Shown: positions 9,169 through 18,274, numbered from the stretch's first letter. The stretch: 64,000 nucleotides of DNA from Labilithrix sp. (GCA_019637225.1 JAHBWC010000007.1:1-64000); one strand, 5' to 3'. Numbers and translations: made by a program. Notes: a model not told the origin generated them from the letters alone.

Positions 9169-9651
9169 ATGGCAACGCCCGAGGCCGTGAAGGCCGAAAA
9201 ACCGAGGAACCTGCACCGGAGCTACGTAGCGACCCCCAAGGACGCAGCTGCGAACCGCGTCTGGTGGGTGATCGATGCGACGGACAAGCCGCTCGGCCGC
9301 CTCGCGAGCCACGTCGCTTCCGTGCTCCGCGGCAAGCACAAGCCCACGTTCACCCCGCATGAGGACGCCGGCGACTTCGTCATCGTCGTCAACGCGGACA
9401 AGGTGAAGCTCACGGGCAACAAGCTCGACCAGAAGCTCTACTCGCACCACTCGGGCATCCCGGGCGGCTTCAAGCAGGTCAGCTACCGCACCCTGCTCGC
9501 GAAGAAGCCGGAGTTCCCGATCGAGAAGGCCGTGAAGGGCATGCTCCCGAAGAACGTCCTCGGTCGCCAGATGTTCGGCAAGCTCAAGGTCTACGCGACC
9601 CCCGATCATCCGCACACCGCGCAGCAGCCCAAGGCCCTCGAGATCAAGTAA
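9169..9651 (+). CDS. rplM: 50S ribosomal protein L13
   Basis: This 160-residue protein matches L13 throughout: [16 protein letters not shown] near the N-terminus, [12 protein letters not shown], then [28 protein letters not shown] and the conserved VKGMLPKN...KLKVY end. It is an early 23S rRNA-binding protein of the large subunit. It carries about 20 extra N-terminal residues compared with E. coli L13 (142 aa). It is followed after 42 bases by rpsI, the usual L13-S9 operon. A GAGGCAAGAG stretch precedes the ATG. Confidence 0.98.
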   Translation: MATPEAVKAEKPRNLHRSYVATPKDAAANRVWWVIDATDKPLGRLASHVASVLRGKHKPTFTPHEDAGDFVIVVNADKVKLTGNKLDQKLYSHHSGIPGGFKQVSYRTLLAKKPEFPIEKAVKGMLPKNVLGRQMFGKLKVYATPDHPHTAQQPKALEIK

Positions 9652-9693
9652 GGAACGCGCGGCCGCTGGGCGGCCCGCGAAGAAGGAAAGACG

Positions 9694-10092
9694 ATGAGCA
9701 CCGCTTCCAATCGCACGTACGCCACCGGCAAGCGCAAGACTGCCATCGCTCGCGTCTGGCTCTCGGCCGGCTCCGGTCAGGTCATCGTCAACGATCGCCC
9801 CGCCGACCAGTACTTCGAGCGTGAGACCTCGATCATGGTCATGAAGCAGGCGCTCGAGCTCCTCGAGGCCACCGACCAGTTCGACGTCTGGGCGACGGTC
9901 CGCGGCGGCGGTCACTCGGCGCAGGCCGAGGCCATGCGTCACGGCATCTCGCGCGCGCTCATCACGATGGATCCGGAGAAGCGCAGCGTCCTCAAGCGCG
10001 CCGGCTTCCTCACGCGCGACGCGCGCAAGAAGGAGCGCAAGAAGTACGGTCAGCCGGGCGCCCGCAAGCGCTTCCAGTACTCGAAGCGCTGA
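9694..10092 (+). CDS. rpsI: 30S ribosomal protein S9
   Basis: This 132-residue protein has the S9 hallmarks: [15 protein letters not shown] at the N-terminus, [19 protein letters not shown] in the centre and the invariant basic tail ending QYSKR, which reaches toward tRNA in the ribosomal P site. Length and gene order after rplM are standard. It is followed by a strong hairpin. Confidence 0.98.
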   Translation: MSTASNRTYATGKRKTAIARVWLSAGSGQVIVNDRPADQYFERETSIMVMKQALELLEATDQFDVWATVRGGGHSAQAEAMRHGISRALITMDPEKRSVLKRAGFLTRDARKKERKKYGQPGARKRFQYSKR

Positions 10093-10126
10093 GCTTCGCC
10101 GAGCGCTCGACGCCGAGCGCGCACGT

Positions 10127-10162
10127 ACGAAGGCCGGTCACCTCGCGGTGGGCGGCCTTCGT
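10127..10162 (+). terminator. hairpin after rpsI, candidate terminator
   Basis: Perfect 10-base arms ACGAAGGCCG (10127-10136) and CGGCCTTCGT (10153-10162) enclose a second small stem, CACC-TCGC-GGTG, making one long hairpin. No U-run follows, as is common in GC-rich genomes. Confidence 0.55.
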
Positions 10163-10320
10163 CGCGTTCGCGCCTCGTGGATCGGGAGGTGGCCTCGCGC
10201 GGCGTGCAGACGATCGCTCGACCGCGCTCCGCGACGACCACGCCTCGCGCCGCCGGCGATCTGGACGGGGTGGACGCCGCAGACGTGGTTCGGTCCGCGC
10301 TCCGGTGCTACTCGGTACGG

Positions 10321-10932
10321 ATGAGTCAACATCCCGGAGCGCCGCCGCCCGGCGGTTTTGGCGCGCCTCAGCCGTACGGCTACCCGCAGGGGCAGGGCGC
10401 GCCCCCGTCGCCGAACAAGACGAGCACGGGCGTGATCATCGCGATCGTGGCCGGTGTGGTGCTCCTCGTGCTCGTGGGGATCGTCGGCGTCCTGGCGGTG
10501 CTCGGCATCTACGGAACGCGCAAGTACATCGCGAACGCCAAGACCGCCGAGGCGCGCAATGCCGTGTCGATGATGGCCCGCGACGCGGTCTCCGCGTACG
10601 AGGAGACCGACGATCCGTCCGCGGAGCACGAGCTCTGTCCGAGCGCTCGCGCGCCCGTCCCGGCGTCGATTCAGGACGTGTCGGCGCGCAAGTACATGTC
10701 GAGCTCCGCCGATTGGTCCGGTGATCCGGGCTTTTCGTGCCTGGGCTTCGAGATGTCGGCGCCGCAGTACTACCAGTACGACTACAAGCGGATCGGCGCC
10801 GGCTTCACGGCGATCGCGCGAGGGGACCTCAACGGCGACGGGGTAGCGTCGTCGTTCGAGCTCGAGGGACACGTGCAGGGCGACACGGTCGTCGTCGCTT
10901 CGAGCATGAAGGAGACGAACCCGGAGGAGTGA
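10321..10932 (+). CDS. type IV pilin-like single-pass membrane protein
   Basis: This 203-residue protein starts with a Pro/Gly/Gln-rich cytoplasmic segment (about 35 residues). A long hydrophobic helix (VIIAIVAGVVLLVLVGIVGVL) follows and continues into an amphipathic helix, IANAKTAEARNAVSMM. The C-terminal globular part contains cysteines and a GDLNGDGVASSFELEG segment often seen in myxobacterial pilin-like proteins. There is no recognisable prepilin peptidase site. The ATG at 10321 is chosen because upstream in-frame sequence overlaps the terminator region. It may be a minor pilin-like or sensory protein; this is an inference. Confidence 0.68.
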   Translation: MSQHPGAPPPGGFGAPQPYGYPQGQGAPPSPNKTSTGVIIAIVAGVVLLVLVGIVGVLAVLGIYGTRKYIANAKTAEARNAVSMMARDAVSAYEETDDPSAEHELCPSARAPVPASIQDVSARKYMSSSADWSGDPGFSCLGFEMSAPQYYQYDYKRIGAGFTAIARGDLNGDGVASSFELEGHVQGDTVVVASSMKETNPEE

Positions 10933-10984
10933 GCGGACGATGCGCGTGTCCGACGCGCGAGCGCCCGCGTTCCGTCTGCGCGGC

Positions 10985-12064
10985 TCAGGGGAACTGGTGC
11001 GCGTTCGAGGTGCGGATGAACACGTTGTACTCGGAGACCACCTTGTCGGCGACCTTCCACGCCGGTGAGCCGCCGCAGTAACCGAGCTTGTCGAGGTCGA
11101 TCTTTCCGGACGGCGTCTTCGCCTTGGGCGGAGCGTCCTGCAGGCAGCGCCAGTAGTCCTTGGCTGCCTTCTTGAAGTCGGTCGCCTCGCGCACGAAGCT
11201 ATTGTAGTTCGACTCGGCCATGGGGAAGGCCGGGTTGCTCGGGCTCGTGAGCTCCGCCTTGTTCATGCTGCCGTACGCGACGAGCTCGTCGAGGGCCTTG
11301 TCGAGCGCCGTGTACGAAGCGGTGTAGAGGCTGGGATCGACGTCGTCGTCCTCGCCGATCGGATCGCTCGCCTCGACGAGCTCGCGCGCGGTGATGAGGA
11401 CCTTCTTCCGGCCGTATCGGAACTTCTTGCCGTCCTCGCGCTCGATGCGGCCGAGCACGCGCTGCGCGAGCGGCTTGGTGATGCCGTCGAGGGCGTCGTG
11501 GAGCCCCTTGTCCGCCTTCGAGAAGCGCTCCCACCCTGCCATCAGGCGCGGGTGCATCGTCTTGCCCTTGGCCCACTTGTCGTCGCGGAAGAGCCGCAGC
11601 TCGAAGTAGGGGTTCATCTCGGTGATGAGCTGATCGATCTCGGTCGCGGCGAGCGAGAACTCGCTCCCCGCGTCCTCGAGCGTCGTCTCGGAGGGCGGCA
11701 GGACCTTCGCGCGCGTCATCCCCGCGGAGCAGGTCGCCGTCGCGCCGGTCGGCAGTCGCTGGACGTTGACGGTCAGCTCACGGCCGGTCGGACCGGTGCG
11801 CGGCACGGTCGCGAGGTAGCGCTGGCGCGACTGGTGGATGGGCGACGCGAGCGTGTTCAGGCACTTGATGTAGTCGTCGAGCTTCTCCTGGAGCTGCTCG
11901 TCCGCGAGATCCTGGCCCGTCGACGCCGTCGTGGTCGAGCCGACGCCGGCGTCGGCCCCTTTCTTCTTCAGCCCGCTCAGGAGCTTCTTGCAGCCCGTCA
12001 TCGAAAGCACGGTGCCGACGAGCGCGCACGTCACCACCACCCTGCCCAGGACCCTCGTGCCCAT
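10985..12064 (-). CDS. lipoprotein, DUF3829 (YiiG-like) family
   Basis: This 359-residue protein begins with a lipoprotein signal (VLSMTGC lipobox). A basic segment KKLLSGLKKKG follows, then a helical domain with the KLDDYIKCLN and ALDELVAYG features typical of DUF3829 lipoproteins. The start at 12064 is preferred over a longer frame because it places the signal peptide at the N-terminus and has GGGAGGAAGA upstream. It is divergent from surA with a 93-base spacer. The function of the family is unknown; an envelope location is expected. Confidence 0.75.
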   Translation of the reverse strand: MGTRVLGRVVVTCALVGTVLSMTGCKKLLSGLKKKGADAGVGSTTTASTGQDLADEQLQEKLDDYIKCLNTLASPIHQSRQRYLATVPRTGPTGRELTVNVQRLPTGATATCSAGMTRAKVLPPSETTLEDAGSEFSLAATEIDQLITEMNPYFELRLFRDDKWAKGKTMHPRLMAGWERFSKADKGLHDALDGITKPLAQRVLGRIEREDGKKFRYGRKKVLITARELVEASDPIGEDDDVDPSLYTASYTALDKALDELVAYGSMNKAELTSPSNPAFPMAESNYNSFVREATDFKKAAKDYWRCLQDAPPKAKTPSGKIDLDKLGYCGGSPAWKVADKVVSEYNVFIRTSNAHQFP

Positions 12065-12157
12065 GCGATTCTTCCTCCCAGCGCGCGTCGCTGCGGCGAC
12101 GCAGGAACGGGAGGATAGACCCCTTCTCTCGGCGACCGGAAGTGCTAAGACGGTGGC

Positions 12158-13216
12158 GTGAACCTGCACGAGGGCTCGCACATCTCACCTTTCGTGGAAC
12201 GCCTACGACGTTCGGTCGCCGGCTCTGCGCGTGTGTGTGCCCTCGCGGCCGGGGTCTTCCTCGCGGGGGCCGCGGCCCTGCCGAGACCGGCCGAGGCCTC
12301 GATCGTCGAGCGCATCGTGGCCGTCGTCGGCGAGCGCCCGATCCTGCTCTCCGAGCTCCGCCAGCGCGCGCGCCCGCACCTCTTCCGCATCGCGCTGTCG
12401 ACGCAGAACCCCTCGCAGCAGGCGGCGGCCGAGAGCGAGATGTTCCGCGAGCTGCTCACGCGCCTCATCGACGAGCGCCTCGAAGAGCAGGCCGCCGACA
12501 AGGCGCACCTGACCGTGACGCCGGAGGAGGTCGACAACGGCATCCGCCAGGTCGCGGCCCAGCAGCGGATGGACCCGAAGCAGCTCATCACGGAGGCCAA
12601 GCGCCAGGGTCTCACCGAGCAGGACTACCGCGACGAGATTCGCCGCCAGGTCCTCGAGGGCAAGCTCATCCAGCTCCGCGTCCGCGGGCGCGTCCGCGTC
12701 ACCGAGCAAGACGCGCGCAGCTCCTACAACACCTTCGTCAAGGAGCTCGGCCAGCAGTCGGCCGTCGACCTGCGGATCCTCGTGCTCTCGATCCCGCCCG
12801 GCTCGAGCCAAGAGACCGCGCAGGCGCGCGTGGTGCTCGCCGAGGAGCTCTCGCGGCGCGGGAACGCCGGCGAGGACTTCTGCCAGCTCGTGCAGCAGTA
12901 CAGCGACGATCCGAGCACGAAGAACACGTGCGGGTCGCGCGGACCGATGCCGCTCAACGCCCTCTTTCCGGAGCTGCAAGAGGTCGCGAAGAACCAGAAG
13001 CCGGGCGACACCTCGGCGCCCATCGTCTTCAGGGACCCGACCGGCCAGCAGGCGGTGCTCGTCGTCCAGACCGTCGAAGGGCAGGGCAAGGCGCCCGCCT
13101 ACGAGCAGGTGAAGGAACAGATGATGGAGCGCGCCTACGTCGAGGCGACCGAGCGGCAGCGGAAGATGTGGCTCCTCGAGCTCCGCCGCGGCATCTACAT
13201 CGACGTCCGGCTCTGA
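12158..13216 (+). CDS. surA: SurA-type periplasmic peptidyl-prolyl isomerase/chaperone
   Basis: This 352-residue protein has an N-terminal hydrophobic signal (ending EASIVERI). Next comes the SurA N-terminal chaperone domain, with VERIVAVVGERPILLSEL and LLTRLIDERLEEQAA. One parvulin-type PpiC domain occupies about residues 195-300 (DLRILVLSIPPGSS, QYSDDPSTKNTCGSRGPMPLNALFPEL). E. coli SurA has two parvulin domains, so this is the shorter one-domain form. It would escort unfolded outer-membrane proteins to the Bam complex, in keeping with the BamA-like gene at the left edge of the window. Confidence 0.88.
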   Translation: MNLHEGSHISPFVERLRRSVAGSARVCALAAGVFLAGAAALPRPAEASIVERIVAVVGERPILLSELRQRARPHLFRIALSTQNPSQQAAAESEMFRELLTRLIDERLEEQAADKAHLTVTPEEVDNGIRQVAAQQRMDPKQLITEAKRQGLTEQDYRDEIRRQVLEGKLIQLRVRGRVRVTEQDARSSYNTFVKELGQQSAVDLRILVLSIPPGSSQETAQARVVLAEELSRRGNAGEDFCQLVQQYSDDPSTKNTCGSRGPMPLNALFPELQEVAKNQKPGDTSAPIVFRDPTGQQAVLVVQTVEGQGKAPAYEQVKEQMMERAYVEATERQRKMWLLELRRGIYIDVRL

Positions 13217-13475
13217 TCCGAGGCGAACCGACGCGCGTGCTCGCGGCGCGACTTCGCGCGGCGCGGCTTCGCGCGACGTTGCGTATCGGCTCGCACGCGA
13301 CGATCGATCGTAGTGGCGCGATCGCGCGAGGACATGCGGGTCGCGTTGACGGCGGTCCGCCGCGAGCGTCTCCTCCGGTGAAGCGAGGAGGCTCGCGAGC
13401 ACGCGGGGGAGGAGAGCGAAGGTCCCGATTCTCGAGAGAGAGCGAGACGCAGCAGAGGGGGGAGAAGGGGGAGAG

Positions 13476-13517
13476 AGAAGCCCGCGCGGTGCACCGAGAG
13501 GGCCCGCGCGGGCTTCT
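13476..13517 (-). terminator. strong hairpin between convergent genes
   Basis: Perfect 13-base arms AGAAGCCCGCGCG (13476-13488) and CGCGCGGGCTTCT (13505-13517) flank a 16-base loop, between the 3' ends of surA and the DUF1508 lipoprotein gene. Read on the minus strand, the stem is followed by a long C/T tract, supporting termination of the DUF1508 gene. The rest of the 316-base spacer (13217-13532) shows no gene. Confidence 0.72.
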
Positions 13518-13532
13518 TGCTGTCCGCGTCCT

Positions 13533-14327
13533 TCAGCGCTCGGTGACGGAGAGGCGGCTCGCGAGGATCTCCGCCATGCGGGTGACCGCGCGCTTGGCGT
13601 TCGACTTCGACGAGTACGCCTCGCTCTGCGCGATGACTTCGCCGTTGGCCGCGACGAGGCTCACGACCCAGCCGCCGTCGAACGCCTCGAAGACGTCGAA
13701 GCGCGAGACGTCCGAGCCGTTGGTCTGGACGGACGCGATGCCCTTCCGCGCGCTCGCCTTGGCCGTGTAGGCCTGCGAGCCGAGGAGGCTCTCGCCGTTG
13801 GCCGCGCGGAGGCGGAAGTAGCTCTGCTTGTCTTCGCCCGTGTAGAGCTCGAACCGCTCGCGGCGGGGCGCGGCCTCGGACGTCGCCTCGCTCACGAGGC
13901 GAACGAGCGCGCGGACCGTGCGGGCGCCGCGCTCGGCGTTCCACTTCGAGACGTAGAGCTCGCTCGTGCCGATGATCTGACCGTTGGCGGCCTTGAGGTT
14001 GAAGTAGAACTGGCCGTTCTTCGCCTCGCGCACGTCGAAGTTGCGCTTGTCGTTGCCGTTCGTGAGAACGGACGCGACGCCCTTCTGGGCCGACGCGAGC
14101 GCGCCGTAGCCTTGCGAACGAAGGACGTTCTCGCCGTTGCCGGCGATGAGGTGGAAGTAGTGACGGCCGTCGATACCCTGGAAGGTTTCGAAGCGCGCGC
14201 TCCGTGAGACGAGATCCTGTGTCGTCTCCTCGACCTCGATTTCCTCCTCGTCCATGGGCGCCATGCAGGCGATGGACGACAGCGAGAGGGCAATGACGGC
14301 GGCGAGCGCGCTGATGTGGCGGATCAT
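13533..14327 (-). CDS. lipoprotein with four tandem DUF1508 (YegP-like) half-repeats
   Basis: This 264-residue protein has a lipoprotein signal with the acylated Cys at residue 21 (SIAC), then an acidic linker. Four modules of about 50 residues follow. Each has the pattern RFE/DxF...DGxxYFxLxAxNGExIxxSxxYxSK..A..G: for example FETFQGIDGRHYFHLIAGNG, ANGQIIGTSELYVSK, AANGESLLGSQAYTAK and AANGEVIAQSEAYSSK. These are DUF1508 repeats as in YegP, whose structure is a small two-repeat beta/alpha fold. Most family members are short soluble proteins with two repeats, so a four-repeat secreted lipoprotein is unusual. Its job is unknown. Confidence 0.83.
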   Translation of the reverse strand: MIRHISALAAVIALSLSSIACMAPMDEEEIEVEETTQDLVSRSARFETFQGIDGRHYFHLIAGNGENVLRSQGYGALASAQKGVASVLTNGNDKRNFDVREAKNGQFYFNLKAANGQIIGTSELYVSKWNAERGARTVRALVRLVSEATSEAAPRRERFELYTGEDKQSYFRLRAANGESLLGSQAYTAKASARKGIASVQTNGSDVSRFDVFEAFDGGWVVSLVAANGEVIAQSEAYSSKSNAKRAVTRMAEILASRLSVTER

Positions 14328-14590
14328 GTTTCTTCGAGCTCCAGACTTCCTTTCTTCGATTCGGCACCGTCGGCGAGCGAAGCGCTCTCCTTCGATGGGG
14401 CCCCCGAGACGATTGCCTCGAGCACCTTTCGCGCGAGCTCATCGGCTCGCGACGCGAAGCGCCTTCTGTCACCTTGCCGATGTGTGCGCAAGTGGTTTCT
14501 TGTCCCCAACATCCCTGCAGACGCACCTGGGGAAAGACATCGAACAATTCCCGGAGGTTCGCGTAAGACAGGGACAATGCAGCGCGTCAT
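14324..14590 (-). CDS. possible small protein upstream of the DUF1508 lipoprotein
   Basis: This 88-codon frame overlaps the start of the next gene in an ATGA arrangement, which often indicates translational coupling. Its second half (RADELARKVLEAIVSG, then a Ser/Glu/Lys-rich tail ending LELEET) looks protein-like and hydrophilic, while the first third looks non-coding. An internal start is more likely than the first ATG. I recognise no family. The surrounding 362-base spacer (14328-14689) holds nothing else I can support. Confidence 0.25.
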   Translation of the reverse strand: MTRCIVPVLREPPGIVRCLSPGASAGMLGTRNHLRTHRQGDRRRFASRADELARKVLEAIVSGAPSKESASLADGAESKKGSLELEET

Positions 14591-14689
14591 TGTCCACAGG
14601 CCTGCGTCAGGCCAGGGTGGCCTACCTCTGGCTACCTTCCGGCCGGCGGCGCGTTCGGACCGCGCGTTCGCCCGCGGGGGACGCGTCGC

Positions 14690-15895
14690 TCAGCGCTTGC
14701 GGACGTCGCCCTTGGACAGGTGCTTGATCGCTTCGCCGAGGCCCTCGAGCGTCAGTTGGTGCATCGAGAAGAGCTTGGCGATCTCCTCGGCCGTGCCGCC
14801 GCGCCAGTAGTTCGGCGGGTCCGGGTTCAGCCACACCGAGCGGCGGAAGTGATCGGCGAGCTTCGCGAGGACCTTGTGCCCCGTCGTCGGCTCGCCCGCC
14901 TGTCCCGTCGCGTAGTACTCGTAGTCGCCTTGCCCGAGCAGCTCGGCGGGGTGCATCGCCGCGTCGCCGACGAGGACGAGCTTCCACTCGGGGCCGAGAT
15001 CGTGGAGCACGTCGTCGACGCGCACCGGATCGCTGAAGCGCTCGGTCTCGTACACGCGCGCGTAGACGCAGTTGTGGAAGTAGTACGTCTTGAGCGAGCG
15101 GATGTTCGACGCGCGCTTCGCGGCGGAGAAGAGGCGCGAGACCATCTCGATGTGCGGATCCATCGAGCCGCCGACGTCCATCAGGAGCAGCACGCGCACG
15201 TTCGACTTGCGCGGCGGCCGCACGACGATCTCGAGCTCGCCGGCGTTCTTCGCCGTCGCGTCGATGGTCCCGTCGAGGTCGAGCTCGTCGGCCTGTCCCT
15301 CGCGCTGGAACGCGCGGAGCTTCCGGAGCGCGACCTCGATCTGGCGAACGTCGAGGAGGAGATCGGATCGATAGGGCCGGAAGCGCCGCGCGTCGGCGAC
15401 GCCCATCGCGCTCCGGCCGCCGCCCTGCTGGCCGACGCGGAGCCCCGACGGGTGCTGGCCCTGCGCGCCGAACGGGCTCGTGCCGCCGGTGCCGATCCAG
15501 CGGCTGCCGCCTTGATGCCGGCCCTTCTGCTCCTTCATCCGCTCCTCGAACATCCGCCGGAGCTCGGCCATGTCGAGCGACTGCAAGGCGGCGAGCTCTT
15601 CGTCCGAGAGCTCTCTCTTGTTCGCCGGATCGGCGAGCCACGCCTCGAGCTCGTCGATCAGCTCGAGGTTCTTCGTCTCGATGCCGCGAAAGTGCGCGAG
15701 GAACGCCTCGTCGAACTTGTCGAGGTCGCTCTCGCGGTGAACGCAGATGGCGCGAGCCACGTGGTAGAAGCCGTCGAGCGAGCTCTCGTGCAGGCCCATG
15801 ACGAGCGCCTTGGCGAGGGACGTCGCCTCCTGCGCGCCGATCTTCACCTTGCGCGCACGGAGCTCGTACAGAAACGGAATGAAGGCGGCGCTCAT
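14690..15895 (-). CDS. VWA domain protein of the CoxE-like family
   Basis: This 401-residue protein begins MSAAFIPFLYELR with helices typical of CoxE-type VWA proteins. A Gly-rich linker follows, then a von Willebrand A domain from about residue 235. The metal-ion-dependent adhesion site is LLLMDVGGSMDPH. The first Ser of the usual DxSxS is Gly, a substitution that occurs in this family. It follows a transglutaminase-like gene by only 28 bases, so the two are probably co-transcribed. CoxE-like proteins often work with MoxR-type AAA ATPases in assembly of enzymes or envelope structures; no MoxR gene lies nearby. Confidence 0.84.
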   Translation of the reverse strand: MSAAFIPFLYELRARKVKIGAQEATSLAKALVMGLHESSLDGFYHVARAICVHRESDLDKFDEAFLAHFRGIETKNLELIDELEAWLADPANKRELSDEELAALQSLDMAELRRMFEERMKEQKGRHQGGSRWIGTGGTSPFGAQGQHPSGLRVGQQGGGRSAMGVADARRFRPYRSDLLLDVRQIEVALRKLRAFQREGQADELDLDGTIDATAKNAGELEIVVRPPRKSNVRVLLLMDVGGSMDPHIEMVSRLFSAAKRASNIRSLKTYYFHNCVYARVYETERFSDPVRVDDVLHDLGPEWKLVLVGDAAMHPAELLGQGDYEYYATGQAGEPTTGHKVLAKLADHFRRSVWLNPDPPNYWRGGTAEEIAKLFSMHQLTLEGLGEAIKHLSKGDVRKR

Positions 15896-15923
15896 GCTCG
15901 ACCGAAGATCTACTGCGTCTTCG

Positions 15924-17636
15924 TCATCTTGTCTGGCCGCGACCGCACCGGCCGTCGCCGAGCGTGCGCGCATGAGCTTCGTAGTCGCCGAGCGGGACGC
16001 TCGCCGGGAGGACGAGCGCGCCCGCATAGTTGCCGCGCTCGTCGGTCGCGAGCACGCCGACCGGGATGTCTCCCTGCGAGCGGCTCCGGAGGACGATCTC
16101 GACGGCGACGTGACCGCAGGCCTCGCCGTCCGCCGCCACCTGACCGCGGACTGCGAGCGGCGCGCCTCGGCGCGCGTCCGTCCCGCCGAGCGTCATCGTC
16201 ACGCTCGACGGCGGGCGATCGTCGGGGCCCGGCATCACGACCGGGCGAAGGCCCGTCGACGTACCGCCGCTCGCGCCGCCGCCCCCGCTGCTCATGCCTC
16301 CGGGGCCTTCGTCCGACCCGCTCGCGCCGCCCGCGCTGCTGGCGCCCGCCGGTCGCGGCGCCTGCCCGGCGCTCGAGGCGCCGTTCGGAAGAGGAGGCGG
16401 CGCCGGAGGCGTCGGTCCGCCTGCGCGCCTGGCGCGGTCGGCGAGGTCGTCGCCGCGCGTGGACCCTTGCGGCCACGCGAACGGATCGGGCGGCGGCTCG
16501 TAGGGGAGGTTCTGCGAGAGCGGATCGCTGAACATGCGCCCGGCGCCGCCGAGATCGATGCGCCGCCACGTGCGTCCGTCGTCGACCTCGACCCATGCGT
16601 GCGCTTCGTTCGAGATCATCCGCGTCGGGATCCCGAGGTAGAGCGCGGTCACGAGGAACGCGAACGAGCGGTGCCGGCAGACGCCCTTCTGCTGCAGCGC
16701 GAGGTCGAGGTAGATGTCGCCGCGGCCGGTCGGCGGCTCCTCCGAGTCCTGGAACGCGCGGAAGTACGCGACGAGCTTCGTCACCACCTCGCGCGGTGCG
16801 CTGCGGGGCGTGACGCCGATCTTCTGAGCCACCTGCGCGGCGGCCGCCTGGACGTTGGGCGGGAGCGCCGGCACCGCGCGGAGCTCGGCGCGCGTCGGGT
16901 TGCCGAAGTCGCCGCCGAACGAGGCACGCGGCGCCGAGACCTCCATGACGAGGCGCGCGCGCGTCGTCGCTTCGCCCTCGATGAACCAGTTCTCCGCGCC
17001 GTCCTTGTAGAGCGTGAACTTCACGTCCTCGCTCTGGATCCCCGCGCGCGCGCGGAGGACGCGCGCGCCTGCGCCCACGGACGGAATGCGGACCTTCCGG
17101 CCTGCCGCGAGGTCGACGACCATGTCCGCGTAGAAGTGCTCCTCCGACGCGTCCGGTGGCGGCACGGGCGACACCGCGAGCGGCGTCGTGTGCGCGTCCC
17201 TCACCGAGAGCGTGTAGTTTGCATCGACGGAGTCGTACGCGGCGAGGCGCTTGAACGGCGCCGTCGACGGTGAGAACGGGTCGTCGTACGGGAGGGTGTC
17301 CGGTCGCGTCGTGTTGCGGTCCGGATGGAACGTCGATCCCGGCGCGTCGCTCTTCGGGACCGGGCTGTAGGGAGCCTCGCCCGTGCCGAACGGCCGCGCG
17401 GGATCGGGCGCCGAGACGAGGCCGCGCGGCGTGTTGATCGCGGCGGGCAGGTCGCCGTCGAGCGAGAGCGAGAGCGCGACGTCTTCGCGCGGATCGGGCG
17501 GGATGGGCTCGTGGAGCCTGGGACCGGCGAACGGGCGCTGGGCGATCGCCGGCGGCGTGAGCGCGAGGACGACGAGCGGGAGCACGAGCATGACGGCGCG
17601 CTTCTTCGAGCTCCGGGGACGCGGCGCCGATGACAC
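15924..17636 (-). CDS. exported transglutaminase-like (papain-fold) protein
   Basis: This 570-residue protein carries an N-terminal hydrophobic signal (residues about 12-32, ending AIAQ). The transglutaminase-like core shows the full triad: Cys320 in KGVCRHRSF, His346 in NEAHAWVEV and Asp361 in WRRIDLGG. A long low-complexity Ser/Gly/Pro linker (about residues 395-465) leads to a C-terminal beta domain that reads like an immunoglobulin-type fold (APLAVRGQVAADG). Such enzymes can be proteases or cross-linkers in the periplasm. It heads a two-gene operon with the VWA protein, which suggests they act together. Confidence 0.84.
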   Translation of the reverse strand: MSSAPRPRSSKKRAVMLVLPLVVLALTPPAIAQRPFAGPRLHEPIPPDPREDVALSLSLDGDLPAAINTPRGLVSAPDPARPFGTGEAPYSPVPKSDAPGSTFHPDRNTTRPDTLPYDDPFSPSTAPFKRLAAYDSVDANYTLSVRDAHTTPLAVSPVPPPDASEEHFYADMVVDLAAGRKVRIPSVGAGARVLRARAGIQSEDVKFTLYKDGAENWFIEGEATTRARLVMEVSAPRASFGGDFGNPTRAELRAVPALPPNVQAAAAQVAQKIGVTPRSAPREVVTKLVAYFRAFQDSEEPPTGRGDIYLDLALQQKGVCRHRSFAFLVTALYLGIPTRMISNEAHAWVEVDDGRTWRRIDLGGAGRMFSDPLSQNLPYEPPPDPFAWPQGSTRGDDLADRARRAGGPTPPAPPPLPNGASSAGQAPRPAGASSAGGASGSDEGPGGMSSGGGGASGGTSTGLRPVVMPGPDDRPPSSVTMTLGGTDARRGAPLAVRGQVAADGEACGHVAVEIVLRSRSQGDIPVGVLATDERGNYAGALVLPASVPLGDYEAHARTLGDGRCGRGQTR

Positions 17637-17706
17637 AGCGCTGAAGTGTACCCAGACGCGCAGAAGTTCCCACCCGCCTTTCGGCGTGGCGCAACTGAGC
17701 GCCGCT

Positions 17707-18048
17707 CTAGCGGATGGCGTTGCGCGGTCCGCCGCCGGGGCGCCAGCCGCCCGACTCGTAGACGTAGCGGCCGTCCTGCATCGTCGTGACGCGGGGTGCG
17801 GCCCAGACGGCGCCGGAGGGCGGAGCCTCCCAGTGACCTGGGATCCAGGCGTACTGCATGCCGGTCCAGTGCCAGTAGCCGGCGACCCACATCGCTTGCG
17901 GGTTCGGCGCGGGTGGGCGCTCTTCGCGGACGGGGGCAGGGGGTGGCCCGCTCACGACCACGCCGCGCGGCGGGGACTCCGGCTCGTTCACGACGCAGCC
18001 GCTCGCGAGCCCCACCAACATCGTCATCGCGATCCACCCGGCACGCAT
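17707..18048 (-). CDS. YXWGXW-repeat lipoprotein
   Basis: This 113-residue protein has a lipoprotein signal ending ASGC, a Pro-rich spacer and a Trp/Tyr/Gly-rich region (MWVAGYWHWTGMQYAWIPGHW, then GGWRPGG). That pattern marks the YXWGXW repeat family of small envelope lipoproteins, whose function is unknown. It is divergent from the UDP-sugar pyrophosphorylase gene, with a 226-base spacer that presumably contains both promoters. Confidence 0.78.
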   Translation of the reverse strand: MRAGWIAMTMLVGLASGCVVNEPESPPRGVVVSGPPPAPVREERPPAPNPQAMWVAGYWHWTGMQYAWIPGHWEAPPSGAVWAAPRVTTMQDGRYVYESGGWRPGGGPRNAIR

Positions 18049-18274
18049 GATCACCCCCTGGCCTCGCGGCCTCGTGGACGAAAGACTGGCAGCTCGTACG
18101 GGCGAAGCAACCTCCGCGCCCCCGCCGTTGCGTCTCAAGTACGCCCCAGCGGACCGAACGCGTCCGTCCACGTGTTCGACGGGACAGGAGAAACACGCGC
18201 ACGGCGTCGGGCCATCGAGCGATGATACGCGGATCGACAGAGGGCCGATCCCCCCAAACGAAAGGCGCGAGGCC

